Shown: one piece after another, positions 40,285 to 51,318 of the stretch | How the letters are laid out: each line of letters opens with the position of its first letter | How positions within the stretch are numbered: the stretch's first letter is position 1 | Assembly: GCA_029264995.1 (NCBI GenBank) | Contig: JAJUKC010000005.1 | Location: 1-64,000 of the forward strand | Source of the DNA: Marinobacter sp. | Lineage (GTDB): Bacteria; Pseudomonadota; Gammaproteobacteria; Pseudomonadales; Oleiphilaceae | Direction: 5' to 3' | Length of the DNA: 64,000 nt | Position numbers and translations under genes: made by a program | Notes under the pieces: generated by a model | The model's database searches: none | What the model was told of the DNA's origin: nothing | What the model saw: only the letters and a program-made list of their open reading frames with translations

Positions 40285-41547
<1,263 letters not shown>

Positions 41548-41903
41548 AGTTTGTTGGATTTTCAGGAATGGAAGTAAACGACTGTTGGAATGACAGGGGC
41601 GCCCCTGAACGTGTTGATCGAATCAATATTGAAACAAAGGTGCTGGCAGATGGAGCAACCGGTGTAGATGGAAGCCGGATATTAAATGCCGAAGCCAGAG
41701 AGTGGGAACAACTGTTCGCCGGGCAACGGCATCATCGGCCACCTTTAGCGCGAATGTCAAGCCCCCGAACAAAAATAAGCCAGTTTTTGGCACAGGATTC
41801 AAAGGTTCCGGTGGCTCCCTCTGATGGGTTACTCCCTTCCCAACCACACCGCAGATCAGGATACTGAGCCTATAATTGATGACAGACTTCCGGAGCCTAC
41901 CCC

Positions 41904-42476
41904 ATGAGCAGTGATCGCACCAGCGAACTGAAGCCCCTGAACATCGCCCTTCTGACCGTCTCGGACACCCGCGGCCCAGATGAAGACACGTCTGGCCAGT
42001 TTCTCGAGGACAGCGTTGTCGAGGCCGGTCACCGTCTGGTTTCACGCCGCATTCTGCCGGACGACATCTACCTGGTTCGGGCCCTGATGTCGCAATGGAT
42101 TGCCGATCCGGAGATTCACGGCGTCATCATCACCGGCGGCACAGGCTTCCACGAACGTGACAGCACGCCAGAGGCGGTAGCGCCCCTGCTGGATAAAACC
42201 ATCGATGGTTTTGGCGAGGAATTCCGGCGCCTGTCCGCCTCTGAGATCGGTACTTCCACCATCCAGTCCCGGGCCTTTGGCGGACTGGCCAACCATACGA
42301 TTATTTTCTGCCTGCCAGGCTCAACCGGGGCTTGCCGAACCGGCTGGAACGGCATTCTGGCAACCCAGCTGGATAGCCGCCATGGCCCCTGTAACTTCTC
42401 GGCTCTGGCCCTGCGCAAGCCGGACCGCCCCTACCACCGGGTTCAGGAAGTGATTGGCCAGCGGGCCGAGCGGTAA
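41904..42476 (+). CDS. moaB: Molybdenum cofactor biosynthesis protein B
   Basis: [47 protein letters not shown]. Confidence 0.93.
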   Translation: MSSDRTSELKPLNIALLTVSDTRGPDEDTSGQFLEDSVVEAGHRLVSRRILPDDIYLVRALMSQWIADPEIHGVIITGGTGFHERDSTPEAVAPLLDKTIDGFGEEFRRLSASEIGTSTIQSRAFGGLANHTIIFCLPGSTGACRTGWNGILATQLDSRHGPCNFSALALRKPDRPYHRVQEVIGQRAER

Positions 42477-42488
42477 TCAGGAGGACAC

Positions 42489-43703
42489 ATGGCGGCTAAC
42501 GATCTGACATCGGTTGACGATGCACTCCAGCATATTCTTGACCGGGCTCCGGTCATCACCCGGACCGAAGCCGTTACTTTAACGGACAGCCTCGGCCGGG
42601 TTCTGGCGGAGAACCAGTATGTTCCCGCCGACGTGCCGCCGGCGGACAACAGCGCCGTGGACGGCTACGCGGTATGTCTGGCCGATGTCGCAGCGGGCAA
42701 GCCGATGGCGGTATCCGCCAGAATCCCGGCTGGTATTGCCCCCGGAACACTTGCACCCGGCACGGCGGCACGGATTTTTACCGGCTCCGAGATTCCTGAA
42801 GGGGCGGATGCGGTCGTGATGCAGGAACGGGTGGAACGCACCGACGACATGATTCTGATCCAGGCCGAGGTTACGGAGGGCCAGAACATTCGTCGGCAGG
42901 GCCAGGATCTTGCCCGGGGCGATCTGGCGCTGGCAAAGGGCAAGCGCATTCGCCCCCAGGAAATGGGCCTGCTGGCCTCCATGGGGATCAGCCAGGTTCC
43001 GGTCATGGGCCGGCTCAGAGTCGCGGTACTGACCACCGGTGATGAGCTGGTAGAGCCGGGGCAGCCACTGAATCCCGGCCAGATCTACAATACCAACCGG
43101 TTTACCCTCATGGGCCTGCTGGCCGAGGCCGGCTGCGAGCTGGTGTTGTGCGAAACCCTTGAAGATACACGGGAAGCCACCCGCAGCACGCTCGAGTCTG
43201 CCGCTGCCAAGGCCGACCTGATCATCACCAGCGGCGGTGTATCGGTCGGTGAGGAAGACCACGTTCGCGCGGTACTGGAGGAATCCGGCAAGCTGTCGCT
43301 GTGGCGCATGGCGATCAAACCCGGCAAACCACTGGCGTTTGGCGAGGTGGCAGGGACACCGGTACTGGGCTTGCCGGGCAATCCCGCGGCGGTCATGGTC
43401 ACTTTCCTGGTGGTGGCGATGCCTTACATTCGCAAACGCCAGGGCCGGCTGGACCTCCTTCCCGTGGGCGAATATCTGCCGGCGGGGTTTGAAGTGACCT
43501 CCACGTCTGTCCGCCGTGAGTTCGTGCGGGCCCGGAAGCAGGGTTCAGCAGAGGGCCTGGCGGTTGTCGCCTATCCCAACCAGAGCTCCGGCGTGCTGAG
43601 TTCCGCCTGCTGGGGCGACGGCCTGGCCGTGGTGCCGGAGCACACGCCCATCCACGCAGGCGATTTGATCACGTACTATCCTTTTATCGAATTACTGAGC
43701 TAG
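42489..43703 (+). CDS. moeA: Molybdopterin molybdenumtransferase MoeA
   Basis: VPPADNSAVDGYAV; ITSGGVSVGEEDHVRAVL; LPGNPAAVMVTF. Confidence 0.95.
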   Translation: MAANDLTSVDDALQHILDRAPVITRTEAVTLTDSLGRVLAENQYVPADVPPADNSAVDGYAVCLADVAAGKPMAVSARIPAGIAPGTLAPGTAARIFTGSEIPEGADAVVMQERVERTDDMILIQAEVTEGQNIRRQGQDLARGDLALAKGKRIRPQEMGLLASMGISQVPVMGRLRVAVLTTGDELVEPGQPLNPGQIYNTNRFTLMGLLAEAGCELVLCETLEDTREATRSTLESAAAKADLIITSGGVSVGEEDHVRAVLEESGKLSLWRMAIKPGKPLAFGEVAGTPVLGLPGNPAAVMVTFLVVAMPYIRKRQGRLDLLPVGEYLPAGFEVTSTSVRREFVRARKQGSAEGLAVVAYPNQSSGVLSSACWGDGLAVVPEHTPIHAGDLITYYPFIELLS

Positions 43704-43705
43704 CA

Positions 43706-43966
43706 ATGACGGAACCAACACTGACCGTGCGTTTTTTCGCCCGACTGAGAGAAGAGCTGGGTACCGAAACCCTGACCCTGCCGGCATCAGAGCACCAGAC
43801 GGTGGCGGACCTGCTTACCCACCTGGCCAGCCGGGGCGGTGCCTGGGCCCAGCTAACCGGTGGCCAGCCGGTGATGGTGGCGGTCAATCAGTCCATGGCA
43901 AAGCCGTCCAGCCGGGTACAGCCAGGGGATGAGGTAGCCTTCTTCCCACCGGTCACCGGAGGTTAA
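43706..43966 (+). CDS. moaD: Molybdopterin synthase small subunit MoaD
   Basis: Ubiquitin-like fold, C-terminal VAFFPPVTGG. Confidence 0.93.
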   Translation: MTEPTLTVRFFARLREELGTETLTLPASEHQTVADLLTHLASRGGAWAQLTGGQPVMVAVNQSMAKPSSRVQPGDEVAFFPPVTGG

Positions 43967-43967
43967 G

Positions 43968-44414
43968 ATGATTTCAATCCAGACTGATGATTTCGATGTG
44001 GGTACGGAATATGAGGCACTCCGGTCGACCGGGCCGGGCACCGGGGCCATTGTGACCTTCTCGGGTCTGGTACGGGATTCCGGGGATCTGTCGGGGGTGA
44101 CGGGGCTGTTTCTGGAGCATTATCCGGGGATGACCGAGCAGGTAATTCAGGGGCTGATTGATGAGGCGAGCCGGCGCTGGGATGTGCAACGGGCCCGGGT
44201 GATTCACCGGATCGGGCGCTTGGCGCTGGCGGACCAGATTGTGTTTGTGGGGGTGTGCAGTGCCCACCGGGGCGATGCGTTTGCGGCCTGTGAGTTCATT
44301 ATGGACGCTTTGAAGACGTCGGCGCCGTTCTGGAAGAAGGAGATTACCCGCGAAGGTGAGCATTGGGTGGAGCAGAAAGAGTCTGATGTTGCCCGGAGTC
44401 AGGGCTGGTCGTAA
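43968..44414 (+). CDS. moaE: Molybdopterin synthase catalytic subunit MoaE
   Basis: VTFSGLVRDSG...LFLEHYPGMTE...HRIGRLALADQIVFVGVCSAHRGDAF...FWKKE. Confidence 0.95.
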   Translation: MISIQTDDFDVGTEYEALRSTGPGTGAIVTFSGLVRDSGDLSGVTGLFLEHYPGMTEQVIQGLIDEASRRWDVQRARVIHRIGRLALADQIVFVGVCSAHRGDAFAACEFIMDALKTSAPFWKKEITREGEHWVEQKESDVARSQGWS

Positions 44415-44450
44415 GACTTACGTTTGAATTTGCCGCCCGGTCGCCGGGCT

Positions 44451-44618
44451 GGTGAGCCTTCCGAAAACCGCTGCAAGTACCCCTCCGGGGCCCAGCCAGC
44501 AATCACAGATTGCTGTCGTTCGGCTCTAGCATGAAGCTGCGCTTCATCAGCGCTCGGCCTCACCCCTGTACGCTTGTCTCCGCCATCCATGGCTCCGAGC
44601 ATTTTCGGAGGTCCCACC
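44451..44618. repeat. Long inverted-repeat element 2 (imperfect 17-nt arms, 134-nt centre with two internal hairpins)
   Basis: GGTGAGCCTTCCGAAAA ... TTTTCGGAGGTCCCACC; internal AGCAAT-cacag-ATTGCT and ATGAAG-ctgcg-CTTCAT. Confidence 0.75.
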
Positions 44619-44665
44619 AGACCAGCGCCCTACGTAATCAGTCAGCTGTAAGCACTACCAATCCG

Positions 44666-45256
44666 TTAACGCTCCAGATCCTTCAAACTGTTCCGGTTTT
44701 CGAATACTTCGTCGGTTTCAGGACAATCTACCGTCACCGCCCCCACCGATTCGGCAAATCCCATCACCCGGCGGTTGTCCGACGCCAGCCAGCGGTCCAG
44801 CTCCACCATTACATTTACCGGATACACACCGTGCAGCGGGTGCAGGCGGCCGTTGTGTTCGGCAATAGCCGGGCGGTCGGGCTGGGTTTGCCAGGCAGTG
44901 ACCAGGGCGCTGAGGGTTCCCGGGGTGATTCCCGGGGTATCACAGGGGCAAACCAGCACAGCTTCGGCACCCCGGGCTTCCGCGGCTTTCAGGCCCGTGA
45001 GCAGGCCCGCCAGAGGGCCCTGATCGCGTAGTTCAGGAGGATCCTGAAGGATACGGCCGGGAGCCAGGCGTTCGTAGTCCGGCAGCGAGCGGTTGGCGCT
45101 GACGAAGACGGCCGGGGTGATGGTCCTCAGGGCCTGCAGCACCCATTCAGCCATGGCTTTGCCTTGCCAGGGTACGAGGCCTTTGTCCTGGCCGCCCATG
45201 CGGGTGCCTTTACCGCCTGCCAGGAGCAGGCCGATGATTCTGTCGGGTCGGGTCAT
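44666..45256 (-). CDS. mobA: Molybdenum cofactor guanylyltransferase MobA
   Basis: IIGLLLAGGKGTRMGGQDKGLVPWQGKAMAEWVL. Confidence 0.94.
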   Translation of the reverse strand: MTRPDRIIGLLLAGGKGTRMGGQDKGLVPWQGKAMAEWVLQALRTITPAVFVSANRSLPDYERLAPGRILQDPPELRDQGPLAGLLTGLKAAEARGAEAVLVCPCDTPGITPGTLSALVTAWQTQPDRPAIAEHNGRLHPLHGVYPVNVMVELDRWLASDNRRVMGFAESVGAVTVDCPETDEVFENRNSLKDLER

Positions 45257-45261
45257 GGCAT

Positions 45262-45299
45262 AAAAAAACCGCCCGTGAAGCGGTGTTCAGGGGCGGTTT
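45262..45299 (-). terminator. Rho-independent terminator downstream of trxA
   Basis: Minus strand AAACCGCCC...GGGCGGTTTTTTT. Confidence 0.8.
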
Positions 45300-45313
45300 C
45301 CTTCAACAGCGGA

Positions 45314-45640
45314 TCAGAGGTTGCTGTCGAGGAAGGCGGCCAGCTGCGATTTGGACAGCGCGCCTACTTTGGTGGCATCCACGTTGCCGTTCTTGAACAG
45401 CATCAGGGTCGGGATACCACGGATGTTGTACTTGGGCGGGGTCTGTTCGTTTTCGTCGATGTTGAGTTTGCAGACCTTAAGCTTGCCTTCGTATTCGTCA
45501 GCGATTTCTTCCAGAACCGGAGCAATCATCTTGCACGGGCCACACCACTCGGCCCAGTAGTCTACCAGTACCGGAACGTCGGACTTCAGTACATCCTGCT
45601 CGAAGGAAGCGTCGGTGACATTAACGATATTTCCGCTCAT
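45314..45640 (-). CDS. trxA: Thioredoxin
   Basis: [30 protein letters not shown]; start at [13 protein letters not shown]. Confidence 0.97.
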   Translation of the reverse strand: MSGNIVNVTDASFEQDVLKSDVPVLVDYWAEWCGPCKMIAPVLEEIADEYEGKLKVCKLNIDENEQTPPKYNIRGIPTLMLFKNGNVDATKVGALSKSQLAAFLDSNL

Positions 45641-45787
45641 TACCTTTTCCTGATTCAGGCGCTCCGGGGCTTGGATTCCGGCCCTGCGGGAGGCGCTGTT
45701 GACTGTAGTGGACGGCATTCTCTTTACGGACCGGCCGTCCACCCGGATTAAGACAGACCATTACTTTACGCGATTGCCGGCCCTGAT

Positions 45788-47440
45788 GTGAAGCCGGTTG
45801 TATCCACCCCCGGGTTGATCCGTGTCAGTAATGTCCGCAGCCAATTACTGACACGGCCGGGAAGTTTCACTTATAGTACGGCCAAGTTCATATCACACAG
45901 GACGCCTATCAACGTGACGGCCGCATCCACTGCCGAGAAGCCTGAAACCTCCCCGGACATGCTGGCAGCCATTGATATGGGCTCCAACAGTTTTCATATG
46001 GTCGTCGCCCGCCTGGTGCACGGCGAAATCCGCACGGTTGAGAAGATGGGCGAGAAAGTCCAGCTCGGCGCCGGGCTGGATCAGTACAACCGGCTGACCG
46101 AGGAAACCCAGCAGCGGGCCCTCGAATGTCTGAGCCGGTTTGCCCAGCGCCTTCAGGGCATGCCCCCGGAAGCGGTTCAGATCGTCGGCACCAATGCCCT
46201 CCGGGTCGCCCGCAATGCTCACGATTTCATTGCCCGTGCCGAGGAGGTGCTGGGCTATCCGGTAGAGATCATCGCCGGGCGTGAGGAAGCGCGGTTAATC
46301 TATCTCGGTGTTTCCCACACCCTGTCAGACGATTCCGGCCGGCGGCTGGTGATTGATATTGGCGGTGGCAGCACCGAGTTCATCATCGGGCAGCGTTTCG
46401 AGCCCCAGGAGCTGGAAAGCCTGCACATGGGGTGCGTGTCGTTCCGCAACCGCTACTTTCCGGATGGCAAGATTACCCGGCGCCAGATGGACAAGGCCAT
46501 TACCCACGCCGAGCAGGAACTGTTGAATATCCGGCAGCACTATCGCTCGGTGGGCTGGCAGAGCGCGGTGGGCTCTTCCGGCTCCATCAAGGCGATTGCC
46601 AACGTGCTGGCAACCCTGAAGATTACCGACGGCTCCATTAACCGCGACGGCATGGAAGAGCTGCGCAAGCGCCTGGTGAGCATGGGCAAGGTGGAGAAAC
46701 TGGCCGAACTGGGGGTAAGGGAAGATCGCCAGAGCATTTTCCCGGCCGGCTTTGCCATTCTGATGGCGGCGTTCCGTTCACTCGACATCCAGACCATGAC
46801 TTTTGCCGACGGCGCCCTGCGTGAAGGTCTGCTGTACGACATTGTCGGACGCATCCAGCACGAGGACGTTCGTGAACGTACGATTGCGGCGCTGCAGGAG
46901 CGTTACCACGTAGACCAGGCTCACGGCGCAGCGGTCGAGAAAACCGCGATTGCCGCCTGGGAACAGGTAGCAGGGCAATGGGGCCTGCGCACCGCCGCCG
47001 ATGAAGACGTGCTGCGCTGGGCCTGCCGGCTGCACGAGATCGGCCTGACTATTTCCCACAGCCAGTACCACAAGCACGGCGCCTACCTGTTGCGCTATTC
47101 CGATTTACCCGGCTTCAGTCAACCGTTCCAGAAGGATCTGGCCACTCTGGTTCGGGGCCATCGCCGGAAGTTCTCGGCGGCGGTTTTCGAGGGTATCGAG
47201 CCCGAGGACAAGCCCCGCCTGACCTACCTGTGCGTACTGGTGCGGCTGGCGGTATTGATCCAACACCCACGCAACCTGGAAGAACCCCCGGCCTTCACCC
47301 TTCACGGCCACGATAACCGCCTGGTCATCGAGTTCCCCGAGGGCTGGCTGGACAACCGCCCGCTGACCCTGGCAGACCTGGAAAACGAGCGGGATTACCT
47401 GGCCCGCCAGGACTTTACCCTGGAGATCTCGGGCCGGTAA
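45788..47440 (+). CDS. ppx: Exopolyphosphatase (Ppx/GppA); true start probably downstream of the first Met
   Basis: LAAIDMGSNSFHMVVARLVHGEIRTVEKMGEKVQLGAGLD; VIDIGGGSTEFIIGQ. Confidence 0.94.
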   Translation: MKPVVSTPGLIRVSNVRSQLLTRPGSFTYSTAKFISHRTPINVTAASTAEKPETSPDMLAAIDMGSNSFHMVVARLVHGEIRTVEKMGEKVQLGAGLDQYNRLTEETQQRALECLSRFAQRLQGMPPEAVQIVGTNALRVARNAHDFIARAEEVLGYPVEIIAGREEARLIYLGVSHTLSDDSGRRLVIDIGGGSTEFIIGQRFEPQELESLHMGCVSFRNRYFPDGKITRRQMDKAITHAEQELLNIRQHYRSVGWQSAVGSSGSIKAIANVLATLKITDGSINRDGMEELRKRLVSMGKVEKLAELGVREDRQSIFPAGFAILMAAFRSLDIQTMTFADGALREGLLYDIVGRIQHEDVRERTIAALQERYHVDQAHGAAVEKTAIAAWEQVAGQWGLRTAADEDVLRWACRLHEIGLTISHSQYHKHGAYLLRYSDLPGFSQPFQKDLATLVRGHRRKFSAAVFEGIEPEDKPRLTYLCVLVRLAVLIQHPRNLEEPPAFTLHGHDNRLVIEFPEGWLDNRPLTLADLENERDYLARQDFTLEISGR

Positions 47441-47441
47441 C

Positions 47442-47465
47442 ACTGGCTGGCCTCAGCCAGCCAGT
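47442..47465. terminator. Hairpin between convergent ppx and ABC-F genes
   Basis: ACTGGCTGG-cctcag-CCAGCCAGT; no T-tract, so weak call. Confidence 0.4.
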
Positions 47466-49399
47466 TCCGCCTCCAGATTCTCCACGGTTTCGCTGACCTC
47501 CAACCACTCGGCTTCAACGTCTTCCAGCTCTCGCTTCAGTTCGGTCTGCTCCGCCAGCAGTTCCTTGAGTCGAAGCTTTTGCTGGTCATCGTAAAGCCCT
47601 GGGTCGGCCAGGTTTTGCTCCACCGTGGCGAGCTGTTGCTGCAACTGCTCCATACGGGTTTCAAGCGTTCCCTGTTTTTTTCGCCACGGGCTGAGTTTCT
47701 GTCGTAGTTCAGCTTCCTGGCGCTTGCGGGCCTTGCGTTCATCCGCCGTCAGGGTCGCTGCTCCGGCGGTATTGACCGATTTTCCCTGACCCTCGGCCAC
47801 TTCACGCCGGGGTGGCGATTCCTCATCCTTTCGACGATCCGCCAGCCAGCGTTCGTAATCCTCCAGATCGCCCTCATACTCGCCAACAGCGCCATCGCAT
47901 ACCAACCAGAACTCGTCCACCGTATTGCGTAGCAAATGGCGGTCGTGGGAAACCACCACGATGGCGCCATCGAAGTTCTGGAGCGCCATGGTCAGGGCCT
48001 GGCGCATTTCCAGATCCAGATGGTTCGTGGGCTCATCCAGCAATAGCAGATTGGGTTTCTGCCAGGCGATAACGGCAAGCGCTACCCGAGCCTTCTCGCC
48101 ACCGGAAAACGAGCGAATGGGCGCCAGTGCTTCGTCGCCGTGAAAATCGAAACCGCCCAGGAAGTCCCTGACTTTCTGCTCCGACGCGGTTGGTGCCAGG
48201 CGCTGCAGATGCAGGAATGGACTGGCGTCCAGATCCAGTGACTCCAGCTGATGCTGGGCGAAATAGCCGATGGCCAGATGCTCGCCGCAGGTGCGCTCTC
48301 CGCTGAGCAGGGTTCCAGTGCCGCGAAGCGCATCCATAAAGGTGGACTTACCGGCCCCGTTCGGCCCCAGCAAACCGACGCGGGTGCCCGGCAACAAGGT
48401 GACATTGATGTTCTTCAGGATGGGCACATCGCCGTGGCCCGCGACCCCGTGGCGAATGGACAGCAACGGATTGGAAACCTTGCCCGCGACAGGGAACTCA
48501 AAACTGAAGGGAGAATCCACGTGCGCCGGTGCGATCTTTTCCATCCGCTCCAGTGCCTTGACCCGGCTCTGGGCCTGCCGGGCTTTGGTGGCTTTGGCCT
48601 TGAAGCGATCGATAAAGCGCTGGATCTCGGCAATTCTGGCTTGCTGGCGTTCGAAACTGGCCTGCTGCTGGGCCAGCCGCTCGGAGCGCTGACGCTCGAA
48701 GGCTGAGTAATTGCCCGTATAAAGCACCAACTGCTTCTGATCAAAATGCACCAGATGCGTAGCCACACGGTCCATGAAGTCACGGTCGTGAGAAATAAAC
48801 AGCAAGGTACCAGGATACTTTCTGAGCCAGTTCTCCAGCCACAGACAGGCATCCAGATCCAGGTGGTTGGTGGGCTCATCCAGCAACAGCAGATCGGATG
48901 GGCGCATCAGCGCCTGGGCCAGATTCAGTCGAATACGCCAGCCACCGGAAAATGCCGAAACCGGGCGCTCGGCATCGCTGTCGGCGAAGCCCAGGCCCCT
49001 GAGCAGAGTCTCGGCCCGACGCGGTGCGGACCAGGCCTCGTGAATATCCAGCTCGCCATGCAGGCGTGCAATGGCGTGATCATCGCCACGCGCTTCCGCC
49101 TCCGCCAGCGCCCGCTCCATTCGACGCAGCTCGGTGTCGCCGTCGAGCACAAAATCCCGGGCCGACCGGGACGAAGCGGCCACTTCCTGAGCCATATGGG
49201 CAATCCGGCAACCACCCGGCAACGCCACACTGCCTTGCTCGGGCGCAAGCTGCCCCAGCAAAAGCTGGAAAAGACTGGATTTTCCGGCACCATTGGCACC
49301 GACAATGGCAACACGCTGCCCCGGTTGCACGGTCAGGTTCACGTTTTCTAGCAACCAGACGCCGCCCCGTTGTAAACTGAGATCGGTTATCGTTAACAT
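47453..49399 (-). CDS. ABC-F family ATPase (YheS-like)
   Basis: Two Walker A (GANGAGKSS, GPNGAGKST) and LSGGxR-type signatures; C-terminal coiled coil. Confidence 0.92.
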   Translation of the reverse strand: MLTITDLSLQRGGVWLLENVNLTVQPGQRVAIVGANGAGKSSLFQLLLGQLAPEQGSVALPGGCRIAHMAQEVAASSRSARDFVLDGDTELRRMERALAEAEARGDDHAIARLHGELDIHEAWSAPRRAETLLRGLGFADSDAERPVSAFSGGWRIRLNLAQALMRPSDLLLLDEPTNHLDLDACLWLENWLRKYPGTLLFISHDRDFMDRVATHLVHFDQKQLVLYTGNYSAFERQRSERLAQQQASFERQQARIAEIQRFIDRFKAKATKARQAQSRVKALERMEKIAPAHVDSPFSFEFPVAGKVSNPLLSIRHGVAGHGDVPILKNINVTLLPGTRVGLLGPNGAGKSTFMDALRGTGTLLSGERTCGEHLAIGYFAQHQLESLDLDASPFLHLQRLAPTASEQKVRDFLGGFDFHGDEALAPIRSFSGGEKARVALAVIAWQKPNLLLLDEPTNHLDLEMRQALTMALQNFDGAIVVVSHDRHLLRNTVDEFWLVCDGAVGEYEGDLEDYERWLADRRKDEESPPRREVAEGQGKSVNTAGAATLTADERKARKRQEAELRQKLSPWRKKQGTLETRMEQLQQQLATVEQNLADPGLYDDQQKLRLKELLAEQTELKRELEDVEAEWLEVSETVENLEAELAG

Positions 49400-49441
49400 A
49401 GATTTAATCTATCCATGGATTACTGCCAGGGAAGCGCCATC

Positions 49442-49984
49442 ATGACCGTTCAACAAGCGGAGCCGCTGGATCTTCCAGAACACATGGAACCAGACAATCC
49501 GTTATGGCGTTATGCCCTCGCTCAATGGCAGGATCCGCAAGTGGCTGAGGCCTGTCTTGAGTTGCAGTCCGAGGGATGGAGCGTAAGCCGCATCCTCTGT
49601 GCCGGCTGGCTGGCCACGCAGGGTCAGTCGTTCTCTGGCGTTGAGGACGCTAAGGTAACAGAGTGGCGAAGCCGTGTAACCGGTTGCCTTCGCTCCGCCC
49701 GCAAGTCTGTTCCCCGGGCCAATGATCATGGCCGGGAGCTACGGGACACTCTGGCCAAGGCAGAACTGCTGGCCGAACAGCTGGAGCTGGCTCTGGCCTG
49801 GCAAACGTTGAAAGAATCCGAACCGGAGCGCGGAAACATGCAGGAATCAGGCACCATCATCGGGCAGAATCTTGTCGCTGCCGCTCCGTCCCGCGACATA
49901 CCCGTGCGGGTAAAACCTCACCTTGAACTTCTGGCCCGCCGGCTTGCTGGCCAGACCACCAGAGGCGGCCCATCATGTTCATGA
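49442..49984 (+). CDS. TIGR02444 family protein
   Basis: NPLWRYALAQWQDPQVAEACLELQSEGWSVSRILCAGWLATQG; next to YheS-like gene. Confidence 0.85.
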   Translation: MTVQQAEPLDLPEHMEPDNPLWRYALAQWQDPQVAEACLELQSEGWSVSRILCAGWLATQGQSFSGVEDAKVTEWRSRVTGCLRSARKSVPRANDHGRELRDTLAKAELLAEQLELALAWQTLKESEPERGNMQESGTIIGQNLVAAAPSRDIPVRVKPHLELLARRLAGQTTRGGPSCS

Positions 49985-50355
49985 AATGGCTGATCCGGCT
50001 TTCATTTCCGGCGCTCGGCCTTTTGCTGCTGCTGATTTTCTTCGGACTGGGCGATCCTGACCAGGTTTCCGAACCGGAGAATACCCAGCAGGCGACGACG
50101 ATTCCCTCATTCGAGGGGTTGCTGCCATCGCCAATCCCCACCGAGGGCCCGGATATCGTGTTTAAATGGCAGGACACCGATGGCAACTGGCATTATGCCG
50201 ATCAGCCACCGGCCCAGGGTCCCTGGAATGCCCTGGCCATTGAGCGCCCTGACCCCATATCCCGGAAACCACAGACCATCAACCCGGAAGATGACTGGCA
50301 GTCTCCCTACCAGGCCCCCTACTCGCTTAATGGCTCGCCCGCCAGCGGTTCCTGA
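49975..50355 (+). CDS. DUF4124-containing membrane-anchored protein
   Basis: N-terminal TM; FKWQDTDGNWHYADQPP motif. Confidence 0.8.
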   Translation: MFMKWLIRLSFPALGLLLLLIFFGLGDPDQVSEPENTQQATTIPSFEGLLPSPIPTEGPDIVFKWQDTDGNWHYADQPPAQGPWNALAIERPDPISRKPQTINPEDDWQSPYQAPYSLNGSPASGS

Positions 50356-50488
50356 TGCTGGCTGGGCATTGCCGCGAAATGAGTCTCTGATTAACACATG
50401 TTCAGTGGCATCCTGCCGATGAACCCGTTACCTTGTTGGCTTTCAGAATCCAGGGCCAGAGAGCCCAGAAACACGTGTAAAGGATGAA

Positions 50489-51223
50489 ATGATGAAGAAA
50501 ACGCTTTTGGCTATCGCCGTTACCGGCCTGATTGCCGGTTGCTCAACTGCCCAGGAACCGGCAAACGACCCGGCCCTTGAAACCACCCCCGAGAAAGTCA
50601 GCTATGGCATGGGGCTGGTACTGGGTGAGCGCATGAGCAACGATTTGCCGGATCTCCAGATGGAGCAGTTCCTTCAAGGCATCCAGCACGGCCATGCCGG
50701 TGATGAGGACAGCAAGCGCCTGACTCGCGAGCAGATCCAGGAAGCACTGATGGCCTACCAGCAGGAGCTCCAGCAACAGCAGGAGCAACAAATGGAAGAA
50801 CTGGCGCAGAAGAACAAGGACGCCGGCGAGGCTTTCCTGGCCGAAAATGCCGAGCGTGAAGGCGTTGAGACCACAGAATCCGGCCTCCAGTACGAAGTGA
50901 TCGAAGAAGGTAACGGTGAGCGCCCGACCGCCGAGGACCAGGTGGAAGTCCACTACACCGGCGAACTGATCAACGGCGAGGTATTCGACAGCTCCCGTGA
51001 GCGCGAGCAGACCGTGACCTTCGGCCTGAACCAGGTGATTCCTGGCTGGACAGAAGGCCTGCAGCTGATGAGCGAAGGCGCTCGCTACAAGCTCTACATC
51101 CCGTCAGACCTGGCCTATGGTCCGGGCGGCAACCAGGCTATTGGACCCAACGAGACCCTGGTATTCGATGTCGAGCTGATCGCTGTGAACCCGGGGCAGG
51201 ACGACGCCGGCTCAGACGAATAA
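50489..51223 (+). CDS. FKBP-type peptidyl-prolyl isomerase, lipoprotein (FkpA/Mip-like)
   Basis: Lipobox LIAGCSTA; N-terminal dimerisation region; DQVEVHYTGELINGEVFDSSRERE. Confidence 0.92.
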   Translation: MMKKTLLAIAVTGLIAGCSTAQEPANDPALETTPEKVSYGMGLVLGERMSNDLPDLQMEQFLQGIQHGHAGDEDSKRLTREQIQEALMAYQQELQQQQEQQMEELAQKNKDAGEAFLAENAEREGVETTESGLQYEVIEEGNGERPTAEDQVEVHYTGELINGEVFDSSREREQTVTFGLNQVIPGWTEGLQLMSEGARYKLYIPSDLAYGPGGNQAIGPNETLVFDVELIAVNPGQDDAGSDE

Positions 51224-51250
51224 GCTCTGGCCAGCATTTCTTCAGGTAAC

Positions 51251-51287
51251 AAAAAACCGGTGCCATTTCTGGGGCCGGTTTTTTTTA
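51251..51287. terminator. Bidirectional terminator between convergent FKBP gene and rsd-like gene
   Basis: AAAAAACCGG ... CCGGTTTTTTTT. Confidence 0.85.
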
Positions 51288-51318
51288 TTGCGGGTAATGC
51301 GGTTTCGGGTGGAGGCAC

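Noticed and set aside
41568-41867. 99-aa ORF in rho-moaB intergenic region
   Set aside because: No SD that I can see, unstructured composition, no recognisable motif; more likely leader/promoter DNA.
44399-45031. ORFs 44399-44617 (-) and 44510-45031 (+) around 44.5 kb
   Set aside because: They overlap inverted-repeat element 2 and mobA antisense; best explained by the repeat, not protein coding.
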